Of a stretch of DNA of 64,000 nt, positions 43,401 through 55,676 are shown one piece after another. The first letter of the stretch is position 1. Each line of letters opens with the position of its first letter. The DNA comes from Posidonia oceanica (taxonomy: Eukaryota > Streptophyta > Magnoliopsida > Alismatales > Posidoniaceae). The notes beneath the pieces are model-generated. The model was not told the origin of the DNA. It did not search any database and worked only from the letters and a program-made list of their open reading frames with translations. A program made the position numbers and the translations under genes. The stretch is from contig JAZBRS010000044.1 in NCBI GenBank assembly GCA_037176725.1, forward strand, positions 1,860,001 through 1,924,000, given 5' to 3'.

Positions 43401-46400
43401 TAGCCGCTCGTGAGAGCATATTTCAAAGGGAACGACTATCCTTGAATAATGAGTAAGTTTTTTTCATGTGTTTTGCAATATTTGGCAGCAACTTGCATTA
43501 TTTTCTCCTACTGGGTTGCGTGGATGTTCTTACATTTTCCAGCATGTTTCCAATTACTCTTCCAGAAAAGAACTGCATGCAGAAGATCTAGCTCGACAAA
43601 GGGAAGACTTGCAAGCTTGGGAAAAATGCTTGCATGGGGGCCAGGAGAGGCTTGTTGAGAGCCAGAGTCTTCTCAGTCAGAGGGAGAAGAGGACAACTGA
43701 GACCGACCATGCTCTTACAAAGAAGGAAAAACAGATTGAAATGTTGAGGGAATCAGTAGAGAAGGCAAACAGCTCTTTGAAAGAGAAAGAAGACTATATA
43801 CACATAAGGCTGACAGCTTTGGCTGCTAAAGAGAAGGTACATTATGAGTATTGTTATATATAGTATTATGTTATTGGTGATTTGGATAACATGATGTTTT
43901 GGCCATATAAAAAGGGATCTTTAGGTATGTACAATGCAAGGAATTAAGAAGTAAATGATGGAATCAGAAGCGGTAAATGAAGCCAAAGATTTAAAATAAT
44001 AGATGGATTGAAAAGGAGTTAAGCATATTATTATTTAAAAGACCAAGTAGCATCGGTAGAAATAGAAGAGAATGGATCCATGTTGCTGCTACTTGGTGGA
44101 ATGTGGTATTAAGCCATGTTTGATGTTGCTGTTAGTGACATTTTTACAACTTTTAAATATTCTGTTGCAATTATGTTACTTGTGCCTTTTCTGCAAACTT
44201 GTTCATTTGTTATGTTTTGTGCAGGAGGTTGAGCTTCAAATGGAGAAATTACGAAAGACAGAGCAAGATTTACATGCAAAAGAAGAGCATCTCAATGCTA
44301 GGGAAAGGGTTGGTATCCATTTTATCCTTATTGTTATGGTGTCTTAGCATCTATTTTCATTTGACATGCAAGAATTATGGACCAGCAGTCGAGGTCAAGG
44401 TCTATTGTTGATTGTCAATAATATAATTTTGTAAGATTGTATCCATGGATAATAATTTCACGTGTGTATAACTGTTCAGGACACCATTTTCTTGTTTTTC
44501 TTTCCTTGATAATGTATATCTTTCTTCGGGGAAAATCCTCATTATGTCTTTTGGTTTTGTGTGAAGGTGGAGATTGAACAGATTGTTGATGATCATAAAT
44601 CTGGTTTGGCTTCCAAAATGCGTGACTTTGAAATGGAGTTGGCAGAGAAGAGAAAGTCACTGGATGAAGAGTTAAAAACTAAATTGAAAGATGTGGAGAA
44701 AAAGGAAAAGGAAATCAAGCTTAAAGAGGAAAAGCTCTTAAAAAGAGAGCAAGCATTAGAGAAGAAAACAGAAAAGTTGAACAATGATAAGAAGGACCAT
44801 GATGTGAAATCAAAAGCATTAAAAAAATGGGAGGAGGCCATGAATATGAGGGAGATGGAACTAGAGAAGCAGAATAAACAATTATCAGAGGATAATCAAC
44901 ATTTATTGATTTCAAGAGCTGAAATTGAGGCTGAAAGAAAAGGTATAGAAGCTGAAAAAGACCAGCTTCTCTCAGAACAAGAAAATCTTAAATTGACAGA
45001 GCAGGAGTGTGAAGACCATGTCAAATTACAGTCAAAACTCAAGCAGGAGAATGAGGAATGCATGATTTTGAAGGAATCACTTGCGAAAGAACATGAAGAG
45101 TTGAGAGGGGAAAGGAGGAATTTTGAGAGAGAGTGGGAAGTCCTTGATGAGAAAAGATCGGCTTTGTCTGTTGATGAAAGAAAGGTCAGTGATGAAAAAG
45201 CAGCTCTGGAAAAATGGAAACGCGGAGAAGAACTCAGACTGAAAATTGAGCAGCAAACATTTAGAGATGAAATGCAGAGAGAGCTGGATGACCTCAGCCT
45301 GAAGAAAGAAGCTTTTGAGGCTAATATGGCGCATGATAGGTCTGAGCTTCTTGAGAAGCTTCAGCGAGAACGTGCTGACATGGTCCAGGAACTTGATCTC
45401 CAGAAGCATCAACTTGAGATTGATATGCAGAAAAAGCTCCAGGAATTGGAAAATGAATATCAACAGCAGGAGTCAGAATTATGTGAGCAGAAAACGATAG
45501 AAATGGATCGTATAAAATCATTTAGAGATCTTGCTGCATCAGAGATGCAGAAGATGAAGATAGAACAAGCTGGGCTTGAAAGAGAGAGAGAAGAGTATAT
45601 AGTGCAAAGGAAAAAACTAAAAGAAGATCAACATGAAATTCAAAATGATATTGACATGTTGCGCAGTCTCAGCAGGAACCTGAAAGACCAAAGGGAGGAA
45701 TTTATTAAGGAGAGAGAGAGTTTTCTCAGTCAGAATTGCAAGAATTGTGGAACACGAGCTGAGCTTGCTTTCCCTGCTGTCCGACCTTTACATGGGATTG
45801 GTGTACCTGGAGATCTTCCCTTACCAAGTCTTGCTGATGGCTATCTAGAAGATCGTCTCAAAGTCTGTCAAACTGACATGTCACCTGTAGGCAATGGATC
45901 ACAATCTGGTGCTTCTGGAAGTCGGATGTCCTGGCTAAAAGCCTGCACAAAAAAGATATTTAACTTATCCCCTGGTAAAAGAACTGTAGATTCTGTTGAC
46001 ATGCTGGCTGAAAATTCAAATATACTTGGTTTAGGACTAGAAAATGAAACTTCCCTTGATAAAGCTGATGACGTGGCTGAACCTCACGATCTGATTGGGT
46101 CACCACGTGCTCGAGATGGAATTGATGAAGCTGTAAAGAGTCCAGGCATGCCGTATGGTGTTTTAGAAAATTCTGGTGAGATCAACAGGACTGGAGCTGA
46201 TAATTGTGCCACAGAGATGGTTAATGAGCATATTACACCCTCTTTTGATGAACAAAATGAATTGAGCAGCTTGTCGCCTTTGGCTGAAGGTGGTTCCAAG
46301 CCTCAAGTTGAGCCTCAGGGGTTGAAACAGAAAGTGAAGCGTGGTGGTAGGCGTGGTAGATCTAAAGCATTGAAAAGAACACACTCTGTTCATGAAGTAG

Positions 46401-48050
46401 CTGAAGAATCAAAGGCCTTGCTGAAGGAAACCCATGACAAGACTGGACAAGATTCTCTTTTGAATAATGAGGTGAACCAAGGAGATTCAGTTCATACAGG
46501 GAGGACCACAAGTTTGAGCCGGAAGAGGCAATTTTCTCGTACTTCTGGGGCTGCTGCAAGTGAGATGGGTGCAAATAGTGAAGCCCATTCTGAAAGTGTT
46601 TCGATCGGGGGGCGCCAAAAAAGACGACTAGTTGTTCCTGAAACACAAGCTGCTGGTGAAAAACGCTACAACTTAAGAAGGTCCACCATGTAAGAATCCA
46701 TATTCAATTATCATTATTACTGTAAGATTTACACTAACAATAGCATAAATTTCCCCTTGTGAGAGTAAGAGTTGCTTACTTATGGATTGACTAAATTTTC
46801 TCGAATCTTGTTTTATCAGAGTGGGCACAGGAGGTGCATCTCAGGCTGCATCGGGTAAGATTAAAGGTGCCAAGCCAAGAAAACCTCAACAGTCACTGGC
46901 AAATGAACCATCGCATGATATTTTAAATGAACAGGAAGACACATCAAAGCATGAGCCAACTAGTCCTGCAGTTATGGCCCAGGAAAATGACATGAATGTG
47001 CATACGTTGCAGAGAAGCATGACTGATAGCTTTGTAGAAGTCCATGAATCCTCATCACAGAAGATAGTACAGGTACTGTATTTCATGCTCAAATTGTTGG
47101 ATCATAATCAGTTTCAGTTTCTGTGTTTCACCTTTTGAGTTGAAAATTTAAATTGTAGTGATGTAAGTTTAGAATTATGCTACATGTTTGAGGTAGACAT
47201 TTTGCTGTCTTTTGCATTTAGTTTGGAATTTCAGTGATATATCTCAGCTATTCAACATTTTGGTGTTTTTTTTACTGTTTGGTGGTTTCATTTCCTTTGA
47301 TTTGCTTGGTTTCATTTATTTGATTTGATCTGCTGCATTTCAGCTTTTAAGTTGAAGTTTGAACTGCTTACTGTTGTAAGTATGCTCTGGAATTATACAT
47401 CATGCTTGCCTTTTCCTGTTTCTCATTTTCTGTTGGAAGTTGGAACTGCTAGTGGAACATTCTTGTTTAATTTGCTTGCTTAGTCATAGAGATTGGGAGA
47501 TATCTCAGCTATTCTACCTTTTGGTGTTTTTTTGTGTGACATATAGATAGTGATATATCTCAGATTTCAACCTTTTATTTTATATTGTGTACAGTTTGGT
47601 TACACATGGTGTGCATCTTGAATGATTTATCATGTTAACAACGTATATCAAAAAAAAAAAAAACCAGTATGTCCATCGGTTTTCCCTAGGCATTTTCCCC
47701 AACTTCCAACAGAAAGCATCACAATGATTTCTTGCCATGAATGATATATCAACCAAATCATGGGTTTCTTTTCCGTACCCTTATTCAATGTTTTCTGATC
47801 TTTGGGTGTTATTTGTTGCATGTAATAGGTGCAGGAAGAAACAATGCAGACAGACTACGATGTGGAGTACAGTGGACAAATAGTGGAGATAAACGAGGAT
47901 GAATCAGCATCGGTTTTGGCAGGACAAGAAGACGAAGTGTATGAAACCGAAGAGGGTGAAGACTCAGATGGTGACGACGACGACGAATCACATTCCGAGA
48001 TACATAATGCTTCAATAGGAAAAATGCTTTGGAAATTCTTCACGTCGTGA
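37424..48050 (+). CDS. NMCP1: CRWN/NMCP1-family nuclear lamina-like coiled-coil protein
   Basis: Encodes a plant nuclear matrix constituent protein (CRWN, LITTLE NUCLEI), which lines the inner nuclear envelope and shapes nuclei and heterochromatin. Modelled exons: 37424-37732, 41358-41567, 43199-43452, 43566-43836, 44225-44308, 44567-46689, 46820-47072, 47829-48050; all junctions are GT-AG, phases agree, and the product is 1241 residues. Diagnostic pieces: start [31 protein letters not shown] at exon 2; long heptad coiled coil to about residue 770; [19 protein letters not shown] near 829; basic [16 protein letters not shown] near 966 (likely nuclear import signal); KRYNLRRST near 1075; acidic tail and C-terminal [10 protein letters not shown], the mark of the CRWN1-3 type rather than CRWN4. 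Start is the first ATG matching the family N-terminus. Intron 1 is 3.6 kb and carries transposon insertions. Convergent with GEX3. The exact paralogue (CRWN1, 2 or 3) is not resolved. Confidence 0.93.
38536..39444. mobile_element. DNA element with long terminal inverted repeats, possible Pack-MULE, in NMCP1 intron 1
   Basis: The left end (38536-38682, GTTCTTTACGTATATACCCC, TAGAAACTACTTAAAATTG, on to CATTTCTCATTGGTTT) is mirrored by the right end (39299-39444) read in reverse (GTTCTTTGCATATATACCCC ...). The arms are about 145 bp with scattered mismatches. ATTAATT flanks both sides (38529-38535, 39445-39451) as a possible target duplication. The interior holds a minus-strand coding-like segment (38966-39244) with [18 protein letters not shown] and [11 protein letters not shown], which looks like a captured host-gene piece. 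No transposase is present, so it is non-autonomous. Confidence 0.7.
39616..39789. mobile_element. Small repeat-like insertion with TGTCAC ends in intron 1
   Basis: Starts TGTCACGACTCG and ends GGGTTGTGACA, so the termini are imperfect inverted repeats in TG...CA form. At about 174 bp it could be a tiny solo LTR or a miniature DNA element. No clear target duplication. Confidence 0.3.
40615..40672 (+). repeat. 27-bp tandem duplication in intron 1
   Basis: GAGGCAAAATGGTTCGGCCT plus CACCTTT occurs twice head to tail, followed by a third GAGGCA. GAGGC/GCCTC words surround it from 40540. Confidence 0.75.
40984..41227 (+). repeat. 122-bp near-perfect tandem duplication in intron 1
   Basis: The segment starting GGTTATTGATAGTTGAGA at 40984 repeats at 41106 and runs to CCAGTTTCCTTACTATTTTA and GCCTG in both. 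I see no internal differences, so it is a recent duplication about 130 bp upstream of the exon 2 acceptor. Confidence 0.9.
41826..42290. mobile_element. Possible hAT-like miniature element in NMCP1 intron 2
   Basis: GGTTGCGTTTGGAAATAC at the left is matched at the right by AACGTTTCCAAATACTAGTT in reverse. The interior has AAAAGCTGGGT/AAAAAGCTGT words and a CGT-rich run (41982-42030). The termini look like hAT-type miniature elements. No clear target duplication. Confidence 0.35.
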
Positions 48051-49059
48051 TGGACTGTGGAACACTTCTCTTCTGTTTTGCCCAATTTTTTTTGTACGCT
48101 AGGTTATGTAAGGTTTTAGTGTTGTTTAAAGCTGTGAACACGAGTAACCAAATTCAGATCCTCGGCAAGTTGCAAGTGTTAACGCAATTTAAAAGCCTTG
48201 CAACTTGTTTAATGTATTTTCTTATTGTAGATGGTAGCTGTATGTTAGTCAAAACAATTTGTTTGTCCGTTGTCACTCCAATTTTTTAGTACTGTGACGT
48301 TGGCTGTTCGAATATGCATGCATTTGGAAGAATGTTCATGCAAATCAGTATTACAGTCGTTGATTACCTGCTCTTTTTTTAAAAATAATTCTAGAGCATG
48401 TGACTCATTAAAACTTACACATGTGAAATACCTTAAAATTAGAGCATTTATGGTCATCTAATCTGAGGAGAATTTTCCGGTGAGTCCATCCCATAATACG
48501 TGTAAATAAAATATCTACACTGGGTCTTAATCTATGAAGTTTGAAATATTTGCACATCAAAATTTTAAATGATTAGGAGACATGGCATATGGATCAAAGA
48601 CTGTCATTTTAATGTTATGTATTTTTGTGAGACAAGAAAGTCCAACTTTAAATGTATGAAAGCGTTTTATTTACACTCAAGTATTTTCTTCTACCTCATG
48701 TATTATGATTGGTACACTGTACAGGTTTTGGTATGCTCTTATTTTAATCAATTCCAATTGGGTTGTAGTATTCAATAATTCAGTACGTATGCAGCATCAG
48801 CATTTCTTACATATCTTCATTTGCTTGATGTGAACACTTGTCAAGTCTGCAAAACTCAACCGTACTGGAGTATAACTCTACTAGACTGCTGAGTACATCT
48901 GAATTTCTTTAAATTTAGTATGTTTTGTACAACATGGTCAAGAAGCTCTGCCTCAAACAGGATAAGTGTAAGACTGCAGTATTCAATAGGGGATATTACT
49001 CTCCTCTTGAGAAGTTACATGGTGGGGGAATGATACAGCAGGTCATATTCTAGCTAGTG
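48051..49059. other. Intergenic DNA between convergent NMCP1 and GEX3
   Basis: About 1 kb holding both 3' untranslated regions. AT-rich, no open frame with recognisable content. T-rich runs after 48080 suit the NMCP1 3' end. No element or RNA gene seen. Confidence 0.6.
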
Positions 49060-52000
49060 TCAGTTGGACACTGCTGTTGGTTGATTGATGACACGGTCCT
49101 CCTCTTCAACCCCATTGTCCCTTTTGCTTGTTTCTTCCTGCATGGGCCCTCCAACGATATCCTCCCTATACAACTGCTCAATGCTCGATCCCTGGAATTG
49201 CGACTCTGCATACAAAGGATTTGCCAACAAACTGAATCTAGCATCACAGCTGCTTGAAGGTTCCTCTACCAATGGTGCTTTACCTTTCACTGCAGAGCTT
49301 ATATCTTCAAAGACATGTGGATGTGCTTCTTCAATTATACTACTGCTGCTGCTAGTGCTGATGGTATCATCACTTTCACTTCTTTCTCCAGATGTAGAGG
49401 AACCGCTAAGTGTGTTGAAGATGGTCACACTTTCTTTGTTTGTGCTATGAAATGAGTAGCTCTTGCTCTTCCCGTCGTATAATGGCAAGAGTGACTTGCG
49501 CTTCGATCTAGAGGCTGCGTCCCTGCCAAGACTGTAACTAGTTGACAGCTTCCTCTCTATGGCTTCTTTTGTGCGGACAATGTCTCCAAGTTGGTTCAAC
49601 ACTTCACTGGTTGAAGCTTCTTCCTGCGCCTTTTCTTCAAGTTCCGATATCATTCTGCTACAAGCTTTCCTTTTCATGTGAAGAGACCGCTGAAGATCAG
49701 AAAAAAATGATGTTAGCAAAACTGGTCTCAACTTGGCTTTTAATTAATTCCTGCAACGGGCTTACCCTCTTCTTGAGAAATTTATCAAGGTTTAGCTCCT
49801 GCAGTTTGTTCTTTTGCCAAAATACACAGCAGAATCTGATAGACACCGCAAGCAGTACTATGATCATGACTTGGAATAGAAGGAATACCAGAGTTTTCTG
49901 TTCGTTGACTGAAAAGAAAATAGTCGTTAAAATTGAGTTACTGTGATGGAAGTAATACTAAAGAGCAGGGAAGTGATACTAAAGAGTGGTTGGTATTAAG
50001 AGGAACTTACTGGTGTATATGCTTGCATATTCAGGTTTTGCAAGTGAACATGTCCATGTGAGTTTCTGACCTGGTAGGGAATATAGAATCTTCAGCTTTA
50101 AAAATTAGAATGAATTGAGCGTATCAAACTATCAATACAATTGCGTGGGGCTCAGAAATTTTAGTATAATGTGTTTCAGTCATGATTGCAAGGTATTACG
50201 TGTGGTATAAGATGGCGTAAATTTGTCAATCCCTGCATTCAAAAAGAAAACAAGGCAGCAAGATCAGGAAGGGAAGAGCAAACAGGAAAATATATACAAT
50301 TCACTAGAATCAAATGTGGACACATTTCAGACAAAGCCTTTATGGCAAGGTTTGTTGCTTTAATTTATAGGCATTAAAGCTGAGGAAGAAATAATTATAT
50401 GAAGACAAGCACAAGTTATGGACTGAACTGTTATCGCCAGGACGTTGAGTGTTTACTATTTTTCTTTTTGGGTTTGTTTAAAGAGATTTTACCTGATGAA
50501 GCTAGAAATGCAAGAAGGATCTTCTCATCTGGATGGAAGTAGCGCAGATCACTCTTGGACAACATAGATGAAATTTCACCTGTTCGTGCCAATTTTTGTC
50601 GACACAGACATGAAATATCCAGGTCTAAATTTATGCATGGATATTTCATCATTGTGCAAATCAAAGGTGATGCATGCACCAGATAAAAAAACCTAGAATG
50701 CTTTCAATTTGCTCATAAGCTCAGATTATAGTTCCATAAAAAAAGTGGAAAATTTAAACTAATTATTATGTTTTAGACTTACCAGGGTACCTTCCTGTCC
50801 AATAGACAGCACCAGTTGCAGGGACTAGCATTGTAAGCACAACTTCAATTGGTTTCATTGCCGATATGTAGGTGAATCCATCTATAATGTTGCTTGTCTT
50901 TTCCTCCATCCTAGTCTGAGAAACATAAACTGCGAAACCCGAACAATCAAGAACAGGACCAACTTGTATTATTGAATTAACTGCAGTTGCTTTCAGAATC
51001 TTCATGGAAGCACCAGTTGGAGAAAATGAGTATAGATAACCATCCAAAGAGGCAATGGATACCCAACCTTGTAAACAGGGAGAACGTGTCAGTAGCATCT
51101 AATAAGAAACAACAGAACTCTCCTAAGTTTTAAATTTGTTTCAACTAAACTTTGAGAAAGAAGCAGAAAATATAGGTGATATAAATCAGACAAACAACCA
51201 GTGCTTGTAGAGAAAAAGAAGAAGGCTTAGAATTCAATTCAGATCACAACCTCGTGAACTGTAACTAAGACACAGAGCATCAACCTTACCTTTGCAACTT
51301 CCTTTTAACTATTGCCTCTTGTCCGGAAAATCTGTGAGATCATTTTTCACTCAATAGTTGCATTTGCACAAACTGTAATTTATATCTTCTACACTAAAAT
51401 CTGATTATACAGAATTAGAAGCATTGATGTGGAGTCAACATGAACTCTCATCAATTCAGTGGTATCTTACCCACGGGAGGAACTATGGGGCATTGCAAAC
51501 TTGACTAAAATAGAAGCATAGAAATAAATGGCAAGTATGATAAGTTTTATTCTACCTAAAAACTTTCGCGTTTGGAAGTACAATGTGACTTAGAATAACT
51601 TTGTATTGATTTTTGCAAATGAATTCCATAAATATGTGGGGAGGATATAACCTCTGGAAAGAGGGCAGGGAAGCTATGTTCAAATTGATTCATCACAACA
51701 TAACAATGTAGTGGTTATTTATGTTAAGATCCTATTCCTAATAACAGTACAAAACCTTTGAATGCTATTGATCACAATGAGATATATTATATGATACTTC
51801 CTAAACAGCTGAAAATTCTTTTTGCATAAATACTTGAAATTAAAGTTGTGTTGTTCTACTTCTTTGACCTATGCCCGTACCATCTAAAACTTGAATTTAC
51901 ACCAAGTGACTAAGTGTCACAGCAGCAAGGTTAATTTGACAATTCATCCTTTTTTTTGATCTGTTTATTCATGAAATCTAGTGCTGTTAAAAAGAAATTT

Positions 52001-55000
52001 ACACATCTATATGCATGAACCTACAACTTGGCTGTTAAAATGCTATAGCAGCTTTCTCAAAAGGAACTGAAGTTCACCATTAGAATCAATAGCAGGTGAA
52101 AAGTCCTCTGAACTTAATGGCCCGACATTATGTTGCCACAACATGTTCCCAGTATAGACATCTAATGCCATCAAACAGGAAATTCTTGGAAAAGTAACAT
52201 ATAAATGGCCATTATTTCCTGGCGTGATTAGGAAAAATATGTCTATGCTGCTGAAGTCTTTGATCCATCTGAAATTCGGACTGCGAGTATACATGGAATA
52301 AACCTGTCCTTGACTGCTTGAGACCTGCATGGAAAAGAACCAACATAATTCCACGAGTAATAAGATATAATGAGTATAAAGCATTAAGGTGCTAACCACA
52401 AATTCTTGCAATTGCAAGAAGAGTAGAAGACAATCACATAAAACCACAGAGTGAAGTAGAAGATATCTAGAGGGAAGAGGTAGTACGAATTGAATATGTT
52501 ATACTATATTATGCACTTAGTACAGACAAGCGATTTACTAAGAAGTTACGACATTCAAGTCATAAGGGAAAGGTGAAATGAACTTATTAAGTGCTATGTG
52601 TGGAGCATAGGGGTGAAAAATGAGAGGCTAAAAGTTTTTTCGCATTCATGTTTGTAACTGATTTTTCAATCTGAATAAGAATACCTGTGTTGTGAGTGTA
52701 AAGATGGGTTCCCATAGTGGGAAAAAGGGATATAGATATGAATACATAGGAATATATATAATAAAACAAAATCCAAATATGAATCAGAACTAGATTAAAT
52801 ATTGTATTATTTGTTTCTCGCACTTTTATATGATTATTCTGCTTAAAAGTTGAGAGACGTTCTTCCTCAAAAAGAAAATGAGTGAAATGTATTAAAATGA
52901 CTGTTTACTTGTAGACTGGTGTGGACGCACACCAGAATGGATTGGACTCTGAACTGTTCATGTTTTATATCTTTTTTAAAGACAATGATTTGTATATCCG
53001 AATTTTGTATCTGTATTTGTCGAAAACCATTAGCAGATACCTTATCAAGTTTGATATGAAACACATATTGAGATACCCACTTCCTCGACATCCTAATGAC
53101 TTTTACATGATAATCATATATAGTTCTGATTCTAAGGCAAAGGACATCTATACAATCTGCAAGGTATAAATGGATCAAATGCATGTTTAAATAATCATGT
53201 TGACAAATGTATTCTCATCAAGATCCTCCACATGTGAGCATTACACAACGATTTCTAAGAGGTACCAGATAAGTTAAAAATATAGCAAATCAAGTTAAAA
53301 ATGAGTTGTATGAACTAAAGTATTCAACGAGGACATTGTATTGGAGACATGTCTGCTTGTGGTGAGGTTAAGGTCTACATTGCAACAAGCAAGGCCTACA
53401 TTGGAATTGGGACGTAAGAAATGTTAGTACAAAGTTTATACAGTGCAGACAAATGTATTAACAAAGTGATATGATGCTAATTTATCAAATCCCAATTCGC
53501 CCTTCTTGCAAATGACTGCAAGCTGTATCCTTCATACAAAATAAAGTTCTTCAATTTTTCAGGATAATAATGTATAGTTGGCTTTGGGTAAAATGCTATT
53601 ACTAATCAAATGTATGAAACAAAGGCCATTGCCAAAAATAAATTGCAAAAACTTTCCAGAGATGAAACAACTTAAGGATGGGAAACATACAAAAATGGTT
53701 CCTTCACATTGATCAATGACAGGGGCAGAACTGAAGTAGCAGTCGGTTGCATTCTCCTTGCATCCTTGAAGATAACCGAAACGGTAGAGCATGGGTCCAG
53801 CACTCCAAAGCAATTGTCCCCGCAATGTGAATGCGAAAATTCCCCTTCTTTTGACATTGATGAATATGCAAGAGCTCCAAATGCTAATACAAATGCCAAC
53901 AATTTCTCCAGTTCCTCCAAAAGTCGAATCCGGACCCAAGAAAACCTCTACCTCTGATTCTGAGGTCAAGATATTTGAAGGAGTGACTTTTAGAACCCTA
54001 TCTTCTGCTATCAAATAAATCTGCCAAGAGAAAGCTATAAATGCAACATCTACCGTAATGATAGTAAACAAATGCATTGTTTATATAAAACAGAAACACT
54101 CTCCAGTAAATAATAGCTTGCATTTTTTGAACATTGCGGTATCTATAGAAAATGATCCAAAATTTAGAAATTTGGTTACTACTTTCCTGTCTGTAGATGA
54201 CGGAGGTTTGGCAAGTGTGTATCTTTTGCATTTGAAGAAGGTAACGATAACATATGATGGTCAAACATGATGGAAGACTGAAGGCACATCGCCTCTTGTA
54301 TAACAAACAGTCATGTATAGCCACTGGAGATCAAATAAATCATTTGACGTATGACACTGATGGATAATCGTCACTCAAAGCTTACAGACTCTATTGAAGG
54401 TAAATAATAGAACAGCTGAAATGGGGTTTGATTGGTCGACAAAGTAATCTCACAACAAATAACCAGGTAGATTAGTACATGTAAGTGCACAAAATACAAC
54501 CAGATACAACTTGAAGAAAAGAGGAAATACGTTCGGGAAAGAAAAAAGCCCAGATACAACCAGAGGCATGCATTATGCATAGAGCTTGAACAGAACAGGA
54601 CGGATAAAATACATCTACGAAAAGCGAGAGAAAAAAGACCACATGGGTACCAACAAACAATTCCAAAAAACGCATAATTCGGCAAGCAGATAAAAACTCG
54701 AGACGTTTTGGTGTATCACATCTCCGGTTTGCTACTAAAATAGGAACCAACTTGGCAATTCTGAAATGGCAAAAGTAATTCCAAGGAAAAGAAGAAAAGG
54801 CAAGTATTTTCGTTATCACCTTCCCACTTCCATCACTGATGGGAGGCGAGTCGAGATGGCAGGAGTAGCCGAGAGGAAGAGTCCATGCAACAGTACCATT
54901 GCTACGAAATGCAAGAAGGTTCTTCCCGTAGCATGTGTACATCGTGCCGTCGTCACCAACGAGAGGAGTTGAGAGCCTGAGAGGTGCAATAGAAGAAGAA

Positions 55001-55104
55001 GAAGAAGAAGAAGAAGAAGAAGAAGAATCATGGGCTGTGACAAGAAAGAAGAAGAAGAAGGAAGAGAGAAGAAGAGAACAAGAGGGGAAGAGAAGAGTTG
55101 CCAT
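49060..55104 (-). CDS. GEX3: GAMETE EXPRESSED 3-like membrane protein (beta-propeller ectodomain)
   Basis: Resembles Arabidopsis GEX3, a plasma-membrane protein of gametes and pollen needed for micropylar pollen-tube guidance and embryo development. Modelled exons, minus strand: 55104-54820, 54020-53691, 52324-52078, 51067-50783, 50579-50493, 50070-50011, 49908-49766, 49689-49060; all GT-AG and in phase, 688 residues. N-terminal signal peptide (LLFPSCSLLLSSFFFFFLV) and a poly-Ser run, then PQQ/quinoprotein-like propeller repeats (STPLVGDDGTMYTCYGKNLL, IYLIAEDRVLKV, QLLWSAGPMLYRFGYLQGC, DFSSIDIFFLITPGNNGHLY, GWVSIASLDGYLYSFSPTG), one transmembrane helix near 437-460 (FLLFQVMIIVLLAVSI) and a charged, Ser-rich cytoplasmic tail. 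The start at 55104 is chosen because it gives a signal peptide; an in-frame ATG 13 codons upstream reaches toward the duplicated NMCP1 leader. Function is inferred from family. Confidence 0.9.
54991..55026 (-). repeat. TCT microsatellite encoding poly-Ser in GEX3 exon 1
   Basis: A run of about 12 AGA units (plus strand) reads as consecutive TCT serine codons just after the predicted signal peptide. In-frame trinucleotide length change would alter only the Ser count. Confidence 0.9.
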
Positions 55105-55117
55105 GGAATACGGATGA

Positions 55118-55390
55118 ACAGTTGCGACTTGGGTTTTCGCCAAAATGGATTTTCGGAGGTTATCTGTGTTTTCTGGTTATTGGGTATACATGGGTTTTCC
55201 TTTACTCGTTGGTATTTTTGTCACCTGCCATTTGGGTTCTTGTTGAAATCGTGTTTTTTCGTGTTTCCAGTGATCTGTGGCTTGGAAATAGCGGTTTTTG
55301 GAAGTTATTTCGACCAAATGCACGGTTCATGGAGGTTGTAGCAACAGAAAGCACAGGTTTTGGAGGTTACAGGTTTTGGAACTAGGGAAG
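55118..55390 (+). repeat. Duplicate of the NMCP1 5' leader upstream of GEX3
   Basis: The segment follows 37126-37390 in the same orientation: TTGGGTTTTCGCCAAAATGG, GGTTATCTGTGTTTTCTGGT, CCATTTGGGTTCTTGTTGAA, GGAAGTTATTTCGACCAAA, GTTGTAGCAACAGAAAGCAC. Differences are scattered substitutions and small indels. It occupies the GEX3 promoter/5' region, antisense to GEX3. Confidence 0.88.
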
Positions 55391-55676
55391 GGTTCGGAAT
55401 GAGCATTGTAACCAAAGAAATCCCATGAGACTCATCAGCAGATTCAAATAAGATTCCCAGAGAATGACCATCTCTCTGCTGTTACAGATAAAAGCTACCT
55501 CCACACAACTGTCACTTCCATTCTGATAAGTATACTAAATTTCATAAAATCCTTTTTAGCATCATAAGCAACATAACCGAGAGAGAGAAGCAAAAATTTC
55601 TAAATATTCAGTCTCCCGGCAACATTTCACAATAGATATAATAAGAACATCAATTGTTGTATTTCTTGATGTTATT
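55391..55676. other. Short interval between GEX3 promoter and NUDT1 stop codon
   Basis: Probably holds the NUDT1 3' untranslated region (minus strand) and the distal GEX3 promoter. Both genes read leftward with about 570 bp between the GEX3 start and the NUDT1 stop. Confidence 0.5.

Noticed and set aside
49085..49450. 121-codon plus-strand ORF opposite GEX3 exon 8
   Set aside because: Shadow frame of the Ser-rich GEX3 tail; no independent support.
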